DNA from: Firmicutes bacterium UBA3906
Lineage (GTDB): Bacteria; Bacillota; Clostridia; Caldicoprobacterales; DTU083
Assembly (NCBI GenBank): GCA_002391555.1
Contig: DGFG01000062.1
Coordinates: 1 to 7,281 of the forward strand
DNA length: 7,281 nucleotides
Direction: 5' to 3'
The position numbers were made by a program, and so were the translations under genes. The notes below the pieces were generated by a model. That model ran no database searches. It was not told the origin of the DNA and saw only the letters and a list, made by a program, of their open reading frames with translations. Positions 6,552-7,281 of the stretch are shown here, piece by piece. Each line of letters opens with the position of its first letter. The first letter of the stretch is position 1.

Positions 6552-6591
6552 TAAATGATTTAATAATTCAACCTAGATTGGAGGAAGAATA

Positions 6592-6942
6592 ATGGGAGCA
6601 TCAAAAACCAATTCTTTAGGAGAAATCATAATCTCTGATGATGTATTGGCGGTTTTAGCTGGGATTAGTACAATAGAATGCTATGGCATCGTAGGGATGG
6701 CTTCTAAGAGAGCAACAGATGGACTAGTTGAGCTTCTCGGTTTAGATAATTTATCAAGAGGAGTAAAGGTATACACCCAGGATAATGAGGTTATTATTGA
6801 CCTATTTATTATAGTAGAGTACGGGATTTCTATCGCAACTGTTGCCAAAAACGTCATTGAGACAGTTAAATATAATGTTGAGAAACTTACAGGTACAAAA
6901 GTTAAAAAAGTAAATCTAAAAGTAGAAGGCGTAAGGGTATAG
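6592..6942 (+). CDS. yloU: Asp23/Gls24 family envelope stress response protein (YloU)
   Basis: Protein of 116 aa of the Asp23 family (formerly DUF322). Recognisable features are the N-terminal strand GEIIISDDVLAVLAGIST, then CYGIVGMASK, a central strand-rich part (VKVYTQDNEVIIDLFIIVEYG, residues 59-79 approximately), a helix IATVAKNVIETVKYNVEKLTG, and the closing KKVNLKVEGVRV. The exact function of YloU-type members is not settled; staphylococcal Asp23 is a membrane-associated, abundant envelope-stress protein. No TM segment is visible here. The ATG has GGAGGA (6580-6585) 6 nt upstream. It is the first gene of an operon, 31 bp before the fakA start, and this pairing is conserved in Firmicutes, suggesting a link to membrane or lipid metabolism. 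The family call is secure; the symbol is by synteny. Confidence 0.93.
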   Translation: MGASKTNSLGEIIISDDVLAVLAGISTIECYGIVGMASKRATDGLVELLGLDNLSRGVKVYTQDNEVIIDLFIIVEYGISIATVAKNVIETVKYNVEKLTGTKVKKVNLKVEGVRV

Positions 6943-6973
6943 TCTTGCCTAGCTTAAGAGGAGGTACTAATCG

Positions 6974-7281
6974 TTGAATCAGTTTAAAATAGATGGTGCA
7001 ATGCTAAAGCAAATGCTATTATCTGCTGCACAATTTTTAGAAGACAACAAAGAAACAGTCAATGCACTCAATGTTTTTCCTGTACCGGATGGTGATACAG
7101 GAACCAACATGTCGTTAACTATGCAGTCAGCGGCAAAGGAAATATTAGCACTTAAGACAGATAAGCTAGGTGAGGTAGCCAAAGCCCTGTCGAAGGGGTC
7201 CTTAAAGGGTGCTAGGGGTAACTCAGGTGTTATACTATCCCAGCTGTTCAGAGGCTTTGCTGAGTTTTTAAAGGACTATGA
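6974..7281 (+). CDS. fakA: Fatty acid kinase ATP-binding subunit FakA (YloV/DAK phosphatase family), 5' part
   Basis: First 102 complete codons of a protein normally about 550 aa; the rest lies beyond the window. This is the N-terminal DhaL-like nucleotide-binding domain: NVFPVPDGDTGTNM (33-46), whose aspartates at 39 and 41 coordinate Mg-ADP/ATP, and GARGNSGVILSQLFRGFA (79-96). In the Fak system FakA phosphorylates fatty acids held by FakB for phospholipid synthesis. The start is TTG with AGGAGGT (6959-6965) 8 nt upstream; the next ATG at 7001 would remove nine residues and has no SD. The symbol follows the characterised staphylococcal protein; older annotation calls this DAK2 domain or YloV. 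DhaL of dihydroxyacetone kinase is the alternative, but the Asp23 neighbour and N-terminal sequence favour FakA. Confidence 0.92.
   Translation, partial: MNQFKIDGAMLKQMLLSAAQFLEDNKETVNALNVFPVPDGDTGTNMSLTMQSAAKEILALKTDKLGEVAKALSKGSLKGARGNSGVILSQLFRGFAEFLKDY

Overview
The window reads as a low-GC Gram-positive chromosome, most likely a member of Clostridia. The evidence is the gene order (rsmB-rlmN-stp-prkC-rsgA-rpe, then rpmB, then the Asp23-family gene and a fakA/yloV-type gene), the AT-rich codon use (AGA/AGG for Arg, ATA for Ile, CTA/TTA for Leu), strong purine-rich Shine-Dalgarno sites and three apparent TTG starts. I cannot place it at genus level. It is core housekeeping sequence; I see no mobile element, CRISPR array, tRNA or rRNA.

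Bases 2-5825 hold a tightly packed plus-strand operon. Its genes are the 3' end of rsmB (16S rRNA m5C methyltransferase), rlmN (radical-SAM m2A methyltransferase), stp/prpC (PP2C phosphatase), prkC (PASTA Ser/Thr kinase), rsgA (30S assembly GTPase) and rpe (ribulose-phosphate 3-epimerase). Gaps between genes are 1-13 bp. The genes join rRNA modification and ribosome assembly to a reversible Ser/Thr phosphorylation switch that senses the cell wall. In Bacillus subtilis RsgA (CpgA) is itself a known PrkC substrate, so co-transcription makes sense.

Bases 5826-6171 are the least ordinary part. thiN and spoVM, which follow rpe in B. subtilis, are absent. In their place are a 58-codon plus-strand gene for a basic two-helix membrane protein, a 33-codon minus-strand open frame with a protein-like sequence that overlaps its start, an AT-only hairpin, and a bidirectional rho-independent terminator.

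Bases 6172-6360 encode ribosomal protein L28 (rpmB) on the minus strand, in its four-cysteine zinc-ribbon form. A divergent intergenic region of 231 bp with candidate promoters for both directions separates it from the second plus-strand operon. That operon starts with an Asp23/YloU-family gene, followed by the 5' end of a fakA (yloV) gene for the ATP-binding subunit of fatty acid kinase, which runs off the window.

The main annotation corrections are start codons. rlmN, prkC and fakA are best started at TTG codons, stp at an ATG 33 bp inside its longest frame, and rpmB at an internal ATG with a near-perfect ribosome binding site.
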